Source: Actinoallomurus soli
GTDB lineage: Bacteria > Actinomycetota > Actinomycetes > Streptosporangiales > Streptosporangiaceae
Assembly: GCF_024055715.1 (NCBI RefSeq)
Contig: NZ_JAMXMV010000027.1
Span: forward strand, 30,497-94,496
DNA length: 64,000 nucleotides
Reading direction: 5' to 3'
Of this stretch, positions 44,594-52,746 are shown piece by piece. How positions within the stretch are numbered: position 1 is the first letter of the stretch; each line of letters starts with the position of its first letter. The notes below the pieces were generated by a model. It saw only the letters and a list, made by a program, of their open reading frames with translations. It was not told the origin of the DNA and ran no database searches. The translations under genes and the position numbers were made by a program.

Positions 44594-45163
44594 ATGCCTC
44601 GTTGGGAACCGAACGCAGCAGAACGGCTCGCCCAGGCCGCCCTCGACCTGTTCGCCGAGCGCGGCTACGAGAACACCACTGTGATCGACATCGCACAGCG
44701 CGCGGGACTGGGAAAAACCACCTTCTTCCGGCACTTCCAGGACAAACGAGAGGTGCTCTTCGGCCGCGGCACGATGGACGAACTGCTCGCTAAGGCGGTA
44801 GCCGCAGCCCCGGCGGCCGCCACCCCGCTCGAAGCGGTCGCGCACGCGCTGGACGCGGCCGGCAGAGAGGTCTTCACGCCCGCACGCCGCGAATTCATCG
44901 CCCGCAGACAGGCGGTGATCGCCGCCAATCCCGAACTTCAGGAACGCGAAGCGCTCAAGAACCTCGCTCTCATCGCATCAATGGCCGACGCGCTCAAACG
45001 ACGCGGCGTTCCCGACCTGACCGCTCGCGTGGCCGCAGAACTCGGCGCGCTCGCCTCCTCGATCGCCTTCGAACGCTGGAGCCGGACGAGCGCCGGCGAG
45101 GACTTCAGCAAGATCGCGCGACAAGCACTCGACGACGTGCAAGCATCTACAGCCTTCTGCTGA
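44594..45163 (+). CDS. TetR-family repressor
   Basis: 189 residues. The HTH reads RLAQAALDLFAERGYENTTV and IAQRAGLGKTTFFRHFQDKR (residues about 10-55), followed by the TetR ligand domain. The C-terminus ends with a cysteine (STAFC). It is divergent from the MDR oxidoreductase at 43589-44509 and separated from it by a long perfect palindrome, a standard layout for a local repressor that responds to the substrate or product of the reductase. The start is only 11 bases from the right operator arm. Confidence 0.92.
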   Translation: MPRWEPNAAERLAQAALDLFAERGYENTTVIDIAQRAGLGKTTFFRHFQDKREVLFGRGTMDELLAKAVAAAPAAATPLEAVAHALDAAGREVFTPARREFIARRQAVIAANPELQEREALKNLALIASMADALKRRGVPDLTARVAAELGALASSIAFERWSRTSAGEDFSKIARQALDDVQASTAFC

Positions 45164-45438
45164 CGCGGCGACTGCCTTGAACAGGCCGGAGATGGCTGCC
45201 GTGACTCGTGGATCAGGCCCGCGACAGTGGTGCGGCGGGTTGGCAGTAACACCGAGGACGTGGATGCGCCGCGTTGGGTCGTCTGCCGGCCTCGGACGGC
45301 GTGTGATCCGCTGCCGGTTCGCTGGAGGGGGCGCTGGGCGTGGCGGTACCCGCTGTTTGGGTGGTGTTTGGGGTTTGGATTTAGCAAGATCACGGCACGC
45401 GAGCAACCATGGAGCAACCACCGTCGCCAAACCACCAC
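45164..45438. other. Spacer between TetR and the tRNA-Lys terminator
   Basis: No supported gene is seen. The stretch around 45350-45430 is AT-richer and lies downstream of the minus-strand tRNA terminator. It is likely host DNA that flanks the tRNA gene's 3' side. Confidence 0.4.
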
Positions 45439-45480
45439 AAAAAAGACACTGGGCGTTCCCGGTGGAACCGAGAACGCCCA
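45439..45480 (-). terminator. Rho-independent terminator of the tRNA-Lys
   Basis: On the minus strand TGGGCGTTC pairs with GAACGCCCA (45450-45458 with 45472-45480). An inner CGGT/ACCG extension is followed by a run of six T at 45444-45439. It is 11 bases after the tRNA 3' end. This is one of few T-run terminators in the window. Confidence 0.85.
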
Positions 45481-45490
45481 GGTCAGGACG

Positions 45491-45565
45491 GGTGCGCCGC
45501 CAGGGACTTGACCCCCGAACCCGCGGATTAAGAGTCCGCTGCTCTTGTGCTAGATGGGTGCTCCC
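45491..45565 (-). pseudogene. tRNA-Lys(CTT) with a replaced 5' end
   Basis: On the minus strand the anticodon arm GCGGA-CTCTTAA-TCCGC gives anticodon CTT (Lys). A 5-base variable loop, the T arm CGGGG-GTCAAGT-CCCTG, the acceptor half GCGGCGC, discriminator A and CC follow. A normal actinomycete tRNA-Lys would begin GCGCCGC to pair with this acceptor half. Instead the 26 bases before the anticodon stem begin GGGAGCA and form no acceptor pairing and a poor D arm. Identity to a tRNA starts at about 45545. The gene is therefore cut in its D arm, as expected at an integration scar, while its downstream terminator is preserved. Confidence 0.75.
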
Positions 45566-45854
45566 GCTGCCGATCTATGCCGGTTCGTCCGTCACTCCGC
45601 CGGTGGTCAGACTCGTCCAAGATGGACTTGCATCAACTCGGCTCCGGGTATGACAGTCATTTTTTGGTTCACGCACACACGACCCGGCGACGACACGGGC
45701 TGGGTTCCACGGACAGCGATGATGTCCGGGTCGATCCAAGGGTTGGTCGGGCGTGTGCTCCAGCCCCGGGCGGTGAGCCACCGCTCGAAGGCGGCCGTCA
45801 CGAGCTCCTCATCACCGCGACAACACCGCTCCAGCCGCCGAGTGCGGTCAGAAC
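45566..45854. other. Island left end, uncertain reading
   Basis: A leftward frame at 45607-45858 encodes up to 83 residues (LVTAAFERWLTARGWSTR in part, then WIDPDIIAVRG). It has the look of a nuclease-like N-terminal helix, but it lacks a ribosome binding site and was not identified. Otherwise there is nothing supported. Confidence 0.25.
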
Positions 45855-46259
45855 TCACGAACGACCGCGGTCAGTTCTCGCGAACGAAGCCGGCTGATGG
45901 CGTTCATCCTCGGCATCCGCACACCGGTAAGCACCACCCTGATCTCCGCATCGGCCATCACGGCGTCGAACCGCCAGCAGGGCATCTGCTTGGGAGCGCA
46001 GGAAACCGGCCCACGTGCTGCAGGCAAGTTCGGGTGCGGGATCGATACCAGCGTCCTTGAGGATCTCCCACACCGTCGAGGCGGCCACCTTCACCCCGAG
46101 AACGAGCAGTTCACCGTGCACGCGGCGATATTCCACCCGGAATTCTCCCGGATCAGGCGCAGCACCAGGACACGGATCGAACGCACCGTCGGCGGCCGGC
46201 CCCACCCTCTGGGCTGGGACAGGGCAGCGTGCCGACGCGAGATCAGGTCGCGGTGCCAA
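45855..46259 (-). pseudogene. Integrase-core (rve) transposase with internal deletion
   Basis: Leftward, the fragment encodes FRVEYRRVHGELLVLGVKVA, STVWEILKDAGIDPAPE, then TWAGFLRSQADALLA. This is the HTH_21/linker part of transposases with a DDE integrase core. In another frame it jumps to AVMADAEIRVVLTGVRMPRM followed by NAISRL, which normally lies 80-100 residues further on, after the second catalytic Asp. The stretch with the first two catalytic residues is missing, so it is inactive. It lies at the left end of the island beside the tRNA scar. Confidence 0.75.
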
Positions 46260-46271
46260 CGCAGCACATGG

Positions 46272-47375
46272 TCAGTGGAAGGTCACTTCGACGTGCAGGC
46301 CTCCATTGAGGTTGGGTCGTGCGGTCAGCACGGCGCTGTGGGCGTGGGCGATGGCGCGGACGATGGTGAGGCCGAGTCCGTGGCCGTCGGTGTGGCGGGC
46401 GCGTTGGCTGCTGACCTGTTGGAATGGCTGGAAGAGTCGCTCGACCTCGGCGGGGGAGATTGCCGGGCCGCTGTTGCTGACTGCGATGTAGGCATTGTCT
46501 CGGACCAAGTTCGTGGTGATCTCGACTTGTCCTCCGGGCGTGTTGTGGCGCAGTGCGTTGTCGACGAGGTTGGTCACCAGCCGCTCGATGAGTCTGGGGT
46601 CGCCCGTGGTCGGTGCCGGGCCGAGTGCGGCATCGATGGTGATGCCGCGGTGTTCGGCTTGTTGTCTGCGGCCGGCGATGACGGTTTCGGTGATCTGGTC
46701 GAGATCGACCGGCTCCCACTGTTCGACGCCGTGCTCGCTGGTTGCCAGGGTGAGTAGCGCCTCGATCAGGCGTTCTTGCTGATCGCCGAGTTGTAGAGCC
46801 TGTTCGCAGGCCATCCGCAGGGCTTCGGTGCTGGCCTCGGGGTCGGCGAGGGCGACTTGCAGGAGGGTTCGTTGTCCTGCGAGGGGGGTGCGCAGTTCGT
46901 GTGAGGCGTTAGCCACGAAGTGGCGTTGGGCCTCGAAGGAGGCCTCGAGTCGCGCGAAGAGGTCGTTGAGGGTCTTGCCGAGGTCGGTGAGTTCGTCGTT
47001 TGGGCCGTCGAGGTCGAGCCGGCGGTTGAGGTTCGTGGCGGAGATCTCCTGGGCGGTGGTGTTGATGGCGCGCAGGGGGCGCAGGAATCGTCCCGCCAGC
47101 CACCAGGCTCCGGTGAGCGCGACGAGCGCGGTGGCCAAGCCGATGGCGGCTGGAGCAAATTCGAACTGATGGCTTCCGCCGACCCGGTCGGTGCCGGGGC
47201 TGGCGTTCGCGGGGGCCCGCGCGGCCGTGTGGCCATATAGCAGGTTGGTGGCGAGGAGCACGGCGGCGAGCAGGCCGAGGAAGAATCCTGAGTACAGCAA
47301 GGTGAGCTGTGCCCGGAGCATGGGCCTCCGCCTGCGGCGGAGTCGGGACACGACCTTCTCACGTACGCGCATCAT
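46272..47375 (-). CDS. Sensor histidine kinase (OmpR-class partner)
   Basis: 367 residues. Two hydrophobic helices (about 22-46 and 75-97) flank a short extracellular loop of about 28 residues. A HAMP domain (FLRPLRAINTTAQEISATNL) follows, then HisKA with His159 in ANASHELRTPLAG and a HATPase domain (VTNLVDNALRHN; GHGLGLTIVRAIAHAH). It starts MM at 47375, overlapping the regulator stop in ATGA. The short sensor loop is typical of kinases that take their signal from a partner membrane protein, such as the ABC exporter encoded divergently. Bacitracin/bacteriocin-type detection is inferred, not shown. Confidence 0.93.
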   Translation of the reverse strand: MMRVREKVVSRLRRRRRPMLRAQLTLLYSGFFLGLLAAVLLATNLLYGHTAARAPANASPGTDRVGGSHQFEFAPAAIGLATALVALTGAWWLAGRFLRPLRAINTTAQEISATNLNRRLDLDGPNDELTDLGKTLNDLFARLEASFEAQRHFVANASHELRTPLAGQRTLLQVALADPEASTEALRMACEQALQLGDQQERLIEALLTLATSEHGVEQWEPVDLDQITETVIAGRRQQAEHRGITIDAALGPAPTTGDPRLIERLVTNLVDNALRHNTPGGQVEITTNLVRDNAYIAVSNSGPAISPAEVERLFQPFQQVSSQRARHTDGHGLGLTIVRAIAHAHSAVLTARPNLNGGLHVEVTFH

Positions 47376-48034
47376 AGATCTCCGATTCGGTAGCCGCCTT
47401 CGCGGACGGTGTGGATGACCGGTGGGTCGCCGAGCTTGACGCGCAGCCGGCGGATCGTCGTCTTGACCGCGGTGGTGAAGGGGTCGGCCGCTTCGTCCCA
47501 GACCCGTTCGAGGAGCTCTTCGGCGGAGATCACCCGGCCGCCGGAGGCGAGGAGGCATTCGAGGACGGAGAACTCCTTCGGGCTGAGCTCCAAGGGCCGC
47601 CCGGCGCGGAAGGCGACTCGGCGGCTCGGATCCAGCGTGAGGTCCGCTTCGCTCAGTGTGGGTGGCGTTGCCGGCGTGGAGCGGCGGCCCAGGGCGCGGA
47701 CGCGGGCGACGAGTTCGGAGAAGTCGAACGGCTTGGGCAGGTAGTCGTCGGCGCCCAGGTCGAGGCCGTCGACGCGGTCTTTGACGGTGCTCGCTGCGGT
47801 GAGCATCAGTACGCGGCTTCCGCAGCGCTCGGCCACGATGCTCTTGCACACCTCGTCGCCGTGGACCCCGGGCAGGTCCCGGTCCAGGATCACGACGTCG
47901 TAGCGGGTGACCGCCAGATGCTCCAGCGCATCGTTGCCGTCGAGGACCACGTCCACCGCCATGCCCTCGCGGCGAAGGCCGGTGCCGATCGAGCGGGCCA
48001 GGATTTCGAAATCCTCGACGACTAGCACTCTCAC
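47372..48034 (-). CDS. OmpR/PhoB-family response regulator
   Basis: 220 residues. The receiver has MRVLVVEDFEILA, Asp51 in VVILDRDLPGVHG, Thr in LMLTAAST and Lys in DDYLPKPFDF. The winged-helix DNA-binding domain at about 125-218 includes LELSPKEFSVLECLLAS and VKTTIRRLRVKLG, ending GGYRIGDL. The promoter side faces the ABC exporter operon across a large palindrome at 48125-48165, which is its probable binding site. Confidence 0.95.
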   Translation of the reverse strand: MRVLVVEDFEILARSIGTGLRREGMAVDVVLDGNDALEHLAVTRYDVVILDRDLPGVHGDEVCKSIVAERCGSRVLMLTAASTVKDRVDGLDLGADDYLPKPFDFSELVARVRALGRRSTPATPPTLSEADLTLDPSRRVAFRAGRPLELSPKEFSVLECLLASGGRVISAEELLERVWDEAADPFTTAVKTTIRRLRVKLGDPPVIHTVREGGYRIGDL

Positions 48035-48124
48035 GAACGTTCTCCGTTCCGCTGCCCCAAGGTGGCGGCCACGCCCGCTCGGGTCGGGGGCGGGATCCCA
48101 TCACCGCAACGATGCCAGGGCCCA

Positions 48125-48165
48125 GGTGTCAGCGCGGTGTCGGTGGCCGACACCGGGCTGACACC
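48125..48165. promoter_or_regulatory. Nested 19-bp palindrome between regulator and ABC exporter
   Basis: GGTGTCAGCGCGGTGTCGG (48125-48143) and its complement with one mismatch (48147-48165) are separated by TGG. Each arm contains two GGTGTC-type elements 11 bases apart, so the site offers four half-sites, a usual form for OmpR-type regulators binding as tandem dimers. It lies 91 bases before the regulator start and 57 before the ABC ATPase start. Confidence 0.75.
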
Positions 48166-48221
48166 GGGCGTGTCGTACATCTACGTCGAGCGCAATCGTC
48201 AAGACAAGGACGGACGAGCAC

Positions 48222-49157
48222 GTGAACGACGCAGTCATCGAAGTCACCGGTCTACGCAAACGGTTCGGGCCCACACTGGCCCTCGGCGGCGTGACCTTCA
48301 CCGCCCCGCCCGGCAAGGTGACCGGCTTCATCGGCCCGAACGGGGCGGGGAAGTCCACCACCATCCGGGTGATCCTCGGTCTCGACGCTCCCGACGAGGG
48401 CCGCGTCAGGGTCGGTGGACACCCCTATCAGGACTTGCGGAACCCGCTGCGCCACGTCGGGGCTCTGATCGATGCCGCCGCTGTCCAACCCAGCCGCACC
48501 GCCCGCAACCACCTGCTGTGGCTGGCCCGTTCCCAGGCCCTGAAAGCCGGCCGGGTCGACGCCGTGCTCGAGCTGGTCGGCCTCGCCGCGGCGGCCCGCC
48601 GCAGGGCGGGCGGCTTCTCGCTGGGCATGCGCCAACGCCTCGGCATTGCGGCGGCGATGCTCGGCGACCCACCGGTCGTCATCTTGGACGAGCCGTTCAA
48701 CGGCATGGACCCGGAGGGGATCGTCTGGATGCGCAAGCTGCTGCGCACCCTCGCCGCCGAGGGCCGGGCCCTGCTCGTCTCCAGCCACCTGATGAGCGAG
48801 CTGCAGGGCATCGCCGACCACATCGTGGTGATCGGCCGCGGCAAGGTCCTCGCCGATGCCGGCATCGATGAGCTCCTCGCGCGCGCCGCCGGTGAGCAGG
48901 TTCTGCTGCAGACACCGACGCCGGCCGAGGCGGCCCGGGTGCTGCATCGTGCCGGGGGCGCGACGACGATCCTCGACGACAGCACCCTGAGCGTCTCCGG
49001 GCTTGCGGCCCGCCAGGTTGTGGAAGCTCTTGGGCAGTCGGGCGTGGTCTTTTCCGAGGTCACCACCCAGCGGGCGACGCTGGAGGACGTCTACTTCCAA
49101 CTCACCAGCGGCGAGGCGGAGTTCCGGACCGAGGCGGGACAGGGAGCGCAGCGATGA
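48222..49157 (+). CDS. ABC exporter ATP-binding protein (BcrA/CcmA-type)
   Basis: 311 residues from the GTG at 48222. Walker A is GPNGAGKSTT, and the Q-loop region is VGALIDAAAVQPSRTARNHL. The ABC signature is FSLGMRQRLGIAAAM (LGMRQ for LSGGQ, common in this subfamily), Walker B VVILDEPFNGMDP, and the switch His is in LLVSSHLMSELQ. The C-terminal 80 residues (VLLQTPTPAEAARVL) are the usual DUF4162-like extension. It powers the two permeases that follow with ATGA overlaps. The family exports peptides such as bacitracin or lantibiotics, or remodels lipids. Confidence 0.93.
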   Translation: MNDAVIEVTGLRKRFGPTLALGGVTFTAPPGKVTGFIGPNGAGKSTTIRVILGLDAPDEGRVRVGGHPYQDLRNPLRHVGALIDAAAVQPSRTARNHLLWLARSQALKAGRVDAVLELVGLAAAARRRAGGFSLGMRQRLGIAAAMLGDPPVVILDEPFNGMDPEGIVWMRKLLRTLAAEGRALLVSSHLMSELQGIADHIVVIGRGKVLADAGIDELLARAAGEQVLLQTPTPAEAARVLHRAGGATTILDDSTLSVSGLAARQVVEALGQSGVVFSEVTTQRATLEDVYFQLTSGEAEFRTEAGQGAQR

Positions 49158-50731
49158 CCAGGACCAGCGCGTCACCGCTATCGGCCGGCACACCCGAGCG
49201 GACGCGCTTCACGGCCGTACTGCGGGCCGAGTGGACCAAGTTTCGCACGGTCCGCGGCTGGGTGATCGCCCCAGTCATAGCCGCCCTGCTGTGCATCATG
49301 TTCGCCTACTTGGTCGCCAACGGTACCCACACCGACTTCTGCACCGGCGCCGGCAACTGCAAGGCCGGTCATCCCTTCGTGCCGACCGGACCGAACGGCC
49401 AAGCGGTCGCCGACAGCTACTACACCGTCGGCCGACAGCTGACAGGCGACGGCACCATCACCACCCAGGTCACCTCGCTGACCGGCGTCATCTCGACCGC
49501 CATGACCAATGTCGCCCCGTCTCAGGCGCAGCAAACCCGCCCCGGTTTGGCGGCCTGGGCCAAGGCCGGGATCCTCGCGCGGCCGAGCACCCGGCAAGGA
49601 TCGGCCTACGCCGCGGTGATGGCCACCGGCGGCCACGGCGACCGTTTCCAGTACAACTACAGCCACGACAATCCCGGCCGGTCCGGACCGGTGTCCACCA
49701 GTTCACCGCGCTGGCTGCGCCTGACCCGCACCGGCGACACCCTCACCGGCTACGACTCGACCAACGGCACCACGTGGACTCGGATCGGCGCCGCGCACCT
49801 GACCGGGCTGCCGGTCACCGTCCACGTCGGGCTGTTCGTCACCTCGCCGGTCTCCTTCCAGACATCGGCCAGCGGCTCACGCACCCTCGCCACCGCCACC
49901 TTCGACCACACCATCATCGACGGCCACACCACGCCCAACGCCTGGCACGGTCAGAGCATCGGAGCCCGCCAGCAGGACTTCTACCCGACGCTGCGAGTCG
50001 GCAGCTACCAACGCGCCGACAGTTCCCTTGTCATCAGCGGCTCCGGAGACATCGCCCCCGCCGTCGTCCAAGGGCTTCTTGGCGCGGACACGGCCGCCAG
50101 CAGCCTGCCCTTCGGGCTCACCGTCGCGCTGATCGTGATCATCGTGGTAGCGACCATGTTCATCACCGCCGAATACCGTCGCGGCTTGATCCGCATCACC
50201 TTTGCGGCCATCCCCGGTCGGCGCCGCGTGCTCGCGGCCAAGGCCGCCGTCATCGGAGCGGTCGCCTTCGTGACCGCAGCCGCGGCCGCGACGGTCGCCA
50301 TCTCCCTCGGCGAGCGCATCCTGCAGGCGAACGGCGCCTACGTCTTCCCGGCCAGCGCCTCCACCGTAGTGCGCATCATCGCCGGCACCGCAGCCCTGGC
50401 CACCGTCACCGCTGTCGCCGTGCTTGCCGTCGGCGCCATCACACGCAGGAGCGCCGCCGCGGTCGCCACGGGCATCGTGGTATTCGTTCTACCCTCGATC
50501 ATCGGCTCAATCAGCTCCGGTGGCGCCGTGCAGTGGCTGTATCGCCTCACCCCGGCCGCCGGCCTGTCGGTGCTGCAAGCCCTGCCCCGATCGGCGCAAG
50601 TCGACTACCCCTACACCTTCGCCAACGGCTACTACCCGCTCGCCCCCTGGGCCGGCCTCGGCGTCCTCACCGCATGGGCAGCGCTCGCCCTCGGCATCGC
50701 CGCCGTCGTACTGCGCCGGAGAGACGCATGA
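49154..50731 (+). CDS. ABC permease with an inserted extracellular jelly-roll domain
   Basis: 525 residues, about twice a normal BcrB/ABC-2 permease. The first helix (about 35-57, GWVIAPVIAALLCIMFAYLV) is followed by an extracellular block of about 260 residues. A segment inside it (RPGLAAWAKAGILAR, GSAYAAVMATGGHGDRFQYN, TWLRLTRTGDTLTGYDSTNG-like and WTRIGAAHLTGLPVTVHVGL) is a DUF1349/concanavalin-type jelly roll such as carbohydrate-binding domains have. The remaining five helices start near 322 (FGLTVALIVIIVVATMFI). The domain may bind an extracellular ligand for the two-component system. It overlaps both neighbours by 4 bases. Confidence 0.88.
   Translation: MTRTSASPLSAGTPERTRFTAVLRAEWTKFRTVRGWVIAPVIAALLCIMFAYLVANGTHTDFCTGAGNCKAGHPFVPTGPNGQAVADSYYTVGRQLTGDGTITTQVTSLTGVISTAMTNVAPSQAQQTRPGLAAWAKAGILARPSTRQGSAYAAVMATGGHGDRFQYNYSHDNPGRSGPVSTSSPRWLRLTRTGDTLTGYDSTNGTTWTRIGAAHLTGLPVTVHVGLFVTSPVSFQTSASGSRTLATATFDHTIIDGHTTPNAWHGQSIGARQQDFYPTLRVGSYQRADSSLVISGSGDIAPAVVQGLLGADTAASSLPFGLTVALIVIIVVATMFITAEYRRGLIRITFAAIPGRRRVLAAKAAVIGAVAFVTAAAAATVAISLGERILQANGAYVFPASASTVVRIIAGTAALATVTAVAVLAVGAITRRSAAAVATGIVVFVLPSIIGSISSGGAVQWLYRLTPAAGLSVLQALPRSAQVDYPYTFANGYYPLAPWAGLGVLTAWAALALGIAAVVLRRRDA
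50640..50682 (+). repeat. 43-bp identical segment shared by the two permease genes (copy 1)
   Basis: These 43 bases, coding APWAGLGVLTAWAA, are repeated without mismatch at 51410-51452 in the next gene, although the surrounding permease sequences differ. Such identity suggests recent gene conversion or slippage between paralogues. Confidence 0.9.
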
Positions 50732-51501
50732 TCGAAGCACTACGAGCCGAATGGACCAAGACGCGCACCACAGGCGGCACCGCCTGGCTCCTCACCGGAG
50801 CCGTCGCCGTGACCATCGCGGTCAGCGCCGGCAGCGCCGCCGCCACCCACGTCTCCCCACAAAGTGGCCAGGAGGATCCCACCAAGCTCGCCCTGGCCGG
50901 CATCTACCTTGGCCAAGCAGTCATCGCGGTATTCGCTGTCCTGACCATCGCCGAGGAATACGACACCGGCATGATCCGCGTCAGCCTCGCCGCCATGCCG
51001 CACCGCCTTATCCTCCTCACCGCCAAAGCCGCCACCACGACAGCACTCGCCCTCGCCGCCGGCATCCTCGCCGTCACCGGCTGCCTGCTCGTCGGCCGCC
51101 TCATGCTCCCAGACGCCGGCCTCGACCCAGCCCACGGCTACCCACTCATCACAATCAGCCACAGCCCAACCCTGCGCGCCGCCTCCGGCAGTGTCTGCTA
51201 CCTCGTCCTAATCGCCCTCCTCGCCCTCGGCGTCGCCACCGCCATCCGCGACACCGCCCCATCCATCGCCGTCGTGCTCGGCCTGCTCTACCTACCCCCA
51301 CTCCTCGCCCAAGCCTTCACTGAGCCACTACGGCGCCACATTGAACAAATCGCCCCCATGACCGCCGGACTCGCCATCCAAGCCACCACCAACCCCCACT
51401 CCCAACCCATCGCCCCCTGGGCCGGCCTCGGCGTCCTCACCGCATGGGCAGCCGCATCCCTCCTGATCGCCGCACTCCTACTGCGACTGCGCGACGCATG
51501 A
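50728..51501 (+). CDS. ABC permease (ABC-2 type)
   Basis: 257 residues from the ATG at 50728. Six hydrophobic helices are expected: about 19-38, 55-75 (LALAGIYLGQAVIAVFAVLT), 97-122, 150-172, 178-200 and 230-252. EEYDTGMIRVSLAAMPHRLILLTAKA is the family's conserved cytosolic loop. It lacks the extracellular domain of its partner permease, and its end repeats the partner's last helix almost exactly. Together the two permeases and the ATPase form one exporter. Confidence 0.9.
   Translation: MIEALRAEWTKTRTTGGTAWLLTGAVAVTIAVSAGSAAATHVSPQSGQEDPTKLALAGIYLGQAVIAVFAVLTIAEEYDTGMIRVSLAAMPHRLILLTAKAATTTALALAAGILAVTGCLLVGRLMLPDAGLDPAHGYPLITISHSPTLRAASGSVCYLVLIALLALGVATAIRDTAPSIAVVLGLLYLPPLLAQAFTEPLRRHIEQIAPMTAGLAIQATTNPHSQPIAPWAGLGVLTAWAAASLLIAALLLRLRDA
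51410..51452 (+). repeat. 43-bp identical segment shared by the two permease genes (copy 2)
   Basis: Second copy of the segment at 50640-50682, 770 bases further on, in the same frame and at the same distance from the gene end. Confidence 0.9.
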
Positions 51502-51722
51502 CCACCATCGGCGGCCCGCACGATCCACGGTGGCTGCTCGCCCGGGTCTGTCCAATTAACGGCTCTGTCGCACTTCCGGTGGTAACGGAGGATGGCCTAT
51601 TGGAGAAGGATGCGGTGGCGCAAGAGACGGAAGCCTGCCCGGCCATACATCTCGGAGACGGGCAGCACCACATCACCCTGATCGCAACCAAAACCACTGG
51701 GACGCCACCCGACCCGCTGGAC

Positions 51723-52320
51723 TCGACAACTGAATGGCACGCCGACCAGCGCGCCCGACGGCCGAAGACCGCCAAACTCGCCTGTAACGACTGGCTCCGG
51801 GACTACGTTCAAGACAGGCTCGCCGGCATGGTCACCGCCCTGGACGGCAGCACGATCGACGGGCCGCCGACGCGCTGGATCGGGCGGCGTCACGGTCGCC
51901 GCAAGGACCGGCGGGGGCGACTTGCTGGAGTCCGGAGCAGATCGCGGGCAGGCCCTGGGTCGACTTCCCCGAGGACGTGACGATGTGCATCTCCTACGAG
52001 GCCATCTACCAGGTGCTGTATGTCCACGGCCGCGGCGCGCTGCAGCGCGAACTGACCGCCTGCCTGCGCACTGGGCGGGCGTTGCGCGTCCCGCGCGCCC
52101 GTACTCGCCAGCGCGGCAAGAAGTTCGTCGCCGAAGAAGTGATGATCAGCCAACGCCCCGCCGAGGCTGAGGACCGCGCGGTGCCCGGACGCTGGGAAGG
52201 TGACCTCGTCCTCGGACTGGACAGCTCCGTGATCGGCACCCTTGTCGAGCGCACCACCCGGTTCATGATGCTGCTGCACCTACCGCCCATGGACGGTCAC
52301 GGCGGCCCCCGGGCCAAGCG
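51723..52320 (+). pseudogene. IS30-family transposase remnant
   Basis: The first frame gives STTEWHADQRARRPKTAKLA, DYVQDRLAGMV and GPPTRWIGRRHGRRKDRR. After a frameshift near 51925 it continues SPEQIA, VDFPEDVTMCISYEAIYQVL, RGKKFVAEEVMISQRP, then WEGDLVLGLDSSVIGTLVER with the first catalytic Asp, and LLHLPPMDGHGG. The order is that of actinomycete IS30 transposases. The N-terminal HTH and the rest of the DDE domain are missing, so the element is dead. The 220 bases before it, after the permease gene, hold no recognised gene. Confidence 0.8.
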
Positions 52321-52386
52321 GCTCCGGCCCGGCTGCGGCGGACGACCTTCGGGCAGTCCGTCTGGTAGAGGTCAGAGCCGGGGCAA

Positions 52387-52740
52387 TCACTGGATCAACG
52401 CGTTCTTGTCGATCTTGCCGACCGCGGTCAGCGGCAGCCGGTCGACTGCGATCACGTCGTCGGGAGCCTTGTAGGCGGCCAGTCCGCGCTGGCTGAGAAA
52501 AGAGGCCAGTTCCCGGGTGCCGGGTACCTGACCCTGGCAGACCAGGAAGGCCACCGACCGTTCGCCCCACTGGGCGTCCGGGGCGCCGACCAGTGCCGCC
52601 GCGGTGATCGCCGGATGGATGAGGAGGTGCTCCTCCACCTCGGTGGCGGCGATCTTCTCTCCACCCCGGTTGATCTGGTCCTTGATCCGTCCGACGACTT
52701 CCTGGTTTCCCGACGGCGTCCGGCGGACTAGGTCGCGGCG
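52387..52740 (-). pseudogene. C-terminal fragment of a 2,3-dihydroxybenzoate-AMP-ligase-like enzyme
   Basis: About 117 residues ([54 protein letters not shown], then [20 protein letters not shown]) are the mobile C-terminal domain of adenylate-forming enzymes. The [14 protein letters not shown] hinge is closest to EntE/DhbE siderophore-type aryl-AMP ligases. The catalytic lysine region [11 protein letters not shown] is intact, but the main domain is missing. It is cut between the IS30 remnant and the SOD fragment. Confidence 0.75.
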
Positions 52741-52746
52741 ATCGAT

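Noticed and set aside
45491..45565. Functional tRNA-Lys
   Set aside because: Spacing is right, but the 5' seven bases pair with the acceptor half at only two positions and the D arm does not form.
45177..45653. Rightward frame across the tRNA-Lys region
   Set aside because: It reads through a terminator hairpin and a tRNA on the other strand, a common false ORF.
46272..48104. Single 610-residue kinase-regulator fusion
   Set aside because: The long frame arises because the kinase frame is open through the regulator gene; the upstream part is out of frame with the real regulator, and the ATGA overlap shows two proteins.
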